Shown here in pieces: positions 5,812 through 7,350 of a stretch of DNA of 7,350 nucleotides. This DNA comes from a bacterium (GTDB lineage Bacteria; Gemmatimonadota; Gemmatimonadetes; Gemmatimonadales; Gemmatimonadaceae): positions 1 to 7,350 of the forward strand of contig JAJZRK010000162.1 in the NCBI GenBank assembly GCA_021802745.1, read 5' to 3'. The notes beneath the pieces were generated by a model. The model had not been told where the DNA came from. It saw only the letters and a program-made list of their open reading frames with translations, and did not search any database. Every line of letters starts with the position of its first letter. Within the stretch, counting starts at the first letter, position 1. A program made the translations under genes and the position numbers.

Positions 5812-7350
5812 ATGCTCAGCCCCGATCGCCTCACCGTCAAAAGCACCGACGCCCTGAACGACGCCGTCGCTCTCGCGCGCCGCACCGGCAACCCGCTCGT
5901 CTACGACGCGCACCTGCTCGCCGCCCTGCTGGCGCAGGACGAGAGCATCGTCGTGCCCGTGCTGCAGAAGCTCGGTGTGAACGTGCCGACGCTGCGCGAG
6001 GCGCTGGATCGCGAGATCTCCCGCTATCCGAGGCAGAGCGGCGCCAGTCCCACGCTGGCGCGCGAGCTCTCGGCCGTGCTCGACCGCGCCGAGGAGGACG
6101 CCAAGGCGCTCGGCGACGAGTACGTCTCCACCGAGCACCTCCTGCTCGCCTTGAGCGACGTGAAGGGCACCGAGACCAGGGCGGCCCTCGCGGCGGTAGG
6201 CGCTACGCGCGCCGCGCTGCTCGAGGCCATCGAGGCGATCCGCGGCGCGCACCGCGTCACCGACCAGAATCCGGAGAACCAGTACCAGGCGCTGGAGAAG
6301 TTCACGCGCGACCTCACCGAGGCCGCGCGCAAGGGCAAGCTCGATCCCGTGATCGGGCGCGACGAGGAGATCCGCCGCGTCATGCAGGTGCTGTCGCGCC
6401 GCACCAAGAACAATCCCGTGCTCATCGGCGAGCCAGGAGTCGGCAAGACCGCCATCGCCGAAGGGCTCGCCCAGCGCATTGTCAACGGCGACGTCCCCGA
6501 GTCGCTCAAGAACAAGCGGCTCGTCGCGCTCGACATGGGCGCGCTGATCGCCGGCGCCAAGTTCCGCGGCGAATTCGAGGAGCGCCTCAAGGCGGTGCTC
6601 AAGGAGATCACCAGCAGCGAGGGGCAGTTCGTCGTGTTCATTGACGAAATGCACACGATCGTCGGCGCGGGCAAGGCGGAAGGTTCGATGGACGCCGGCA
6701 ACATGCTCAAGCCGCTGCTCGCGCGCGGCGAGCTGCGCGTCGTCGGCGCCACCACCCTCGACGAATACCGCAAGCACGTGGAGAAGGACCCCGCGCTCGA
6801 GCGGCGCTTCCAGCCCGTGTACGTGGGGGAGCCGTCGGTCGAGAGCACGATCGCCATCCTCCGCGGCCTCAAGGAGCGCTACGAGAGCCACCACGGCGTG
6901 CGCATCACGGACGGCGCCATCGTGGCGGCGGCCACGCTCAGCCATCGCTACATCGGCGACCGCTTCCTCCCCGACAAGGCCATCGACCTCGTGGACGAGG
7001 CCGCGTCGCGCCTGCGCATCGAGATCGACTCGCTGCCGCAGGAGATTGACGAGGTGGAGCGCCGCATCGTGCAGTACGAGATCGAGCGGCAGGCGCTGGC
7101 CAAGGAAAAGGACAAGGCGTCCGTGGAGCGCCGCAAGGCGCTCGAAAAGGAGCTCGCCGAGCAGCGCGAGCAGAGTGCCTCCATGAAGGCGCAGTGGCAG
7201 CTCGAAAAGGACGCACTCGGCGGCGTCGGCAAGCTCAAGCAGCAGATCGAGGAGGCCCGCGGCGAGGCCGACCGCGCCACGCGCGCCGGCGACCTCGGCA
7301 AGGCCGCCGAGATCACGTACGGGCGCATCCCGCAGCTCGATCGGCAGCTG
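5812..7350 (+). CDS. clpB: ATP-dependent disaggregase ClpB (5' part; continues past the window)
   Basis: ClpB is a hexameric AAA+ chaperone in the cytoplasm that, with DnaK/DnaJ/GrpE, pulls polypeptides out of aggregates after heat or other stress. The first 513 codons are present and no stop is reached; the full protein should be about 860-880 residues. The start [19 protein letters not shown] gives the usual N-domain (about 1-145). AAA-1 has Walker A GEPGVGKT (206-213), Walker B VVFIDE with catalytic E279, sensor-region GATTLDEY and the arginine pair R331/R332 in ALERRF, all numbered as in E. coli ClpB. The pore-loop aromatic at 251 is F ([12 protein letters not shown]) where E. coli has Y, a conservative change. 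The coiled-coil middle domain begins near 410 and is rich in E, K, R and Q to the window edge. Its presence separates ClpB from ClpA and most ClpC proteins. AAA-2 lies outside the window. Confidence 0.96.
   Translation, partial: MLSPDRLTVKSTDALNDAVALARRTGNPLVYDAHLLAALLAQDESIVVPVLQKLGVNVPTLREALDREISRYPRQSGASPTLARELSAVLDRAEEDAKALGDEYVSTEHLLLALSDVKGTETRAALAAVGATRAALLEAIEAIRGAHRVTDQNPENQYQALEKFTRDLTEAARKGKLDPVIGRDEEIRRVMQVLSRRTKNNPVLIGEPGVGKTAIAEGLAQRIVNGDVPESLKNKRLVALDMGALIAGAKFRGEFEERLKAVLKEITSSEGQFVVFIDEMHTIVGAGKAEGSMDAGNMLKPLLARGELRVVGATTLDEYRKHVEKDPALERRFQPVYVGEPSVESTIAILRGLKERYESHHGVRITDGAIVAAATLSHRYIGDRFLPDKAIDLVDEAASRLRIEIDSLPQEIDEVERRIVQYEIERQALAKEKDKASVERRKALEKELAEQREQSASMKAQWQLEKDALGGVGKLKQQIEEARGEADRATRAGDLGKAAEITYGRIPQLDRQL

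Noticed and set aside
5460..6644. A 394-codon + strand frame overlapping the 5' half of clpB
   Set aside because: After the SDR remnant it becomes Arg/Ala-rich low-complexity sequence, out of frame with clpB, which carries all the conserved motifs.
5527..6945. A 472-codon - strand frame opposite clpB
   Set aside because: It runs antisense to well-conserved clpB codons and shows no recognisable motif, so it is a composition shadow.

Overview
The window reads as chromosomal DNA from a high-G+C, Gram-negative (outer-membrane-bearing) bacterium. The TonB-dependent receptor requires an outer membrane. The secreted protein ending in an 'NFPNPFNP...KKMLITK' type C-terminal domain is typical of Bacteroidetes-related and neighbouring phyla. 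High G+C combined with that domain and with simple intergenic repeats fits Gemmatimonadota best. That placement is an inference from style, not proven by a marker gene. All recognisable genes lie on the + strand.

Layout: (1) 1-82, a degenerate 7-bp tandem repeat running almost to the start codon of (2) a complete BtuB-type TonB-dependent outer-membrane receptor, 83-2014. (3) 2015-2145 holds a very strong GC-rich hairpin without a T-run, followed by a degenerate 13-bp tandem repeat that ends at the start of (4) recO, 2146-2907, a recombination-mediator gene. recO overlaps by ATGA with (5) selB, 2904-4805, the selenocysteine-specific elongation factor, so the cell probably decodes some UGA codons as selenocysteine. 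(6) A consensus-like promoter sits across the selB stop codon and drives (7) a small secreted protein, 4889-5329, made of a signal peptide plus a sorting/FlgD-Ig-like domain and almost nothing else. It has a strong Shine-Dalgarno and its own textbook intrinsic terminator (5338-5377). (8) 5397-about 5640 is the wreck of a short-chain dehydrogenase: its first ~18 residues and its C-terminal region survive, in different frames, with the middle deleted. (9) A pyrimidine-rich leader precedes (10) clpB, 5812 to the window end, truncated by the window at residue 513.

The genes do not form one pathway. recO-selB is the only clear operon (translationally coupled). The receptor, the small secreted protein and clpB look like separate units. 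The points most worth a second look are the orphan sorting-domain protein with its strong expression signals, the short-period repeats abutting two start codons, the shared lack of Shine-Dalgarno sequences at the receptor, recO and clpB starts, and the dehydrogenase remnant. I did not find a clearly new multi-gene system here.
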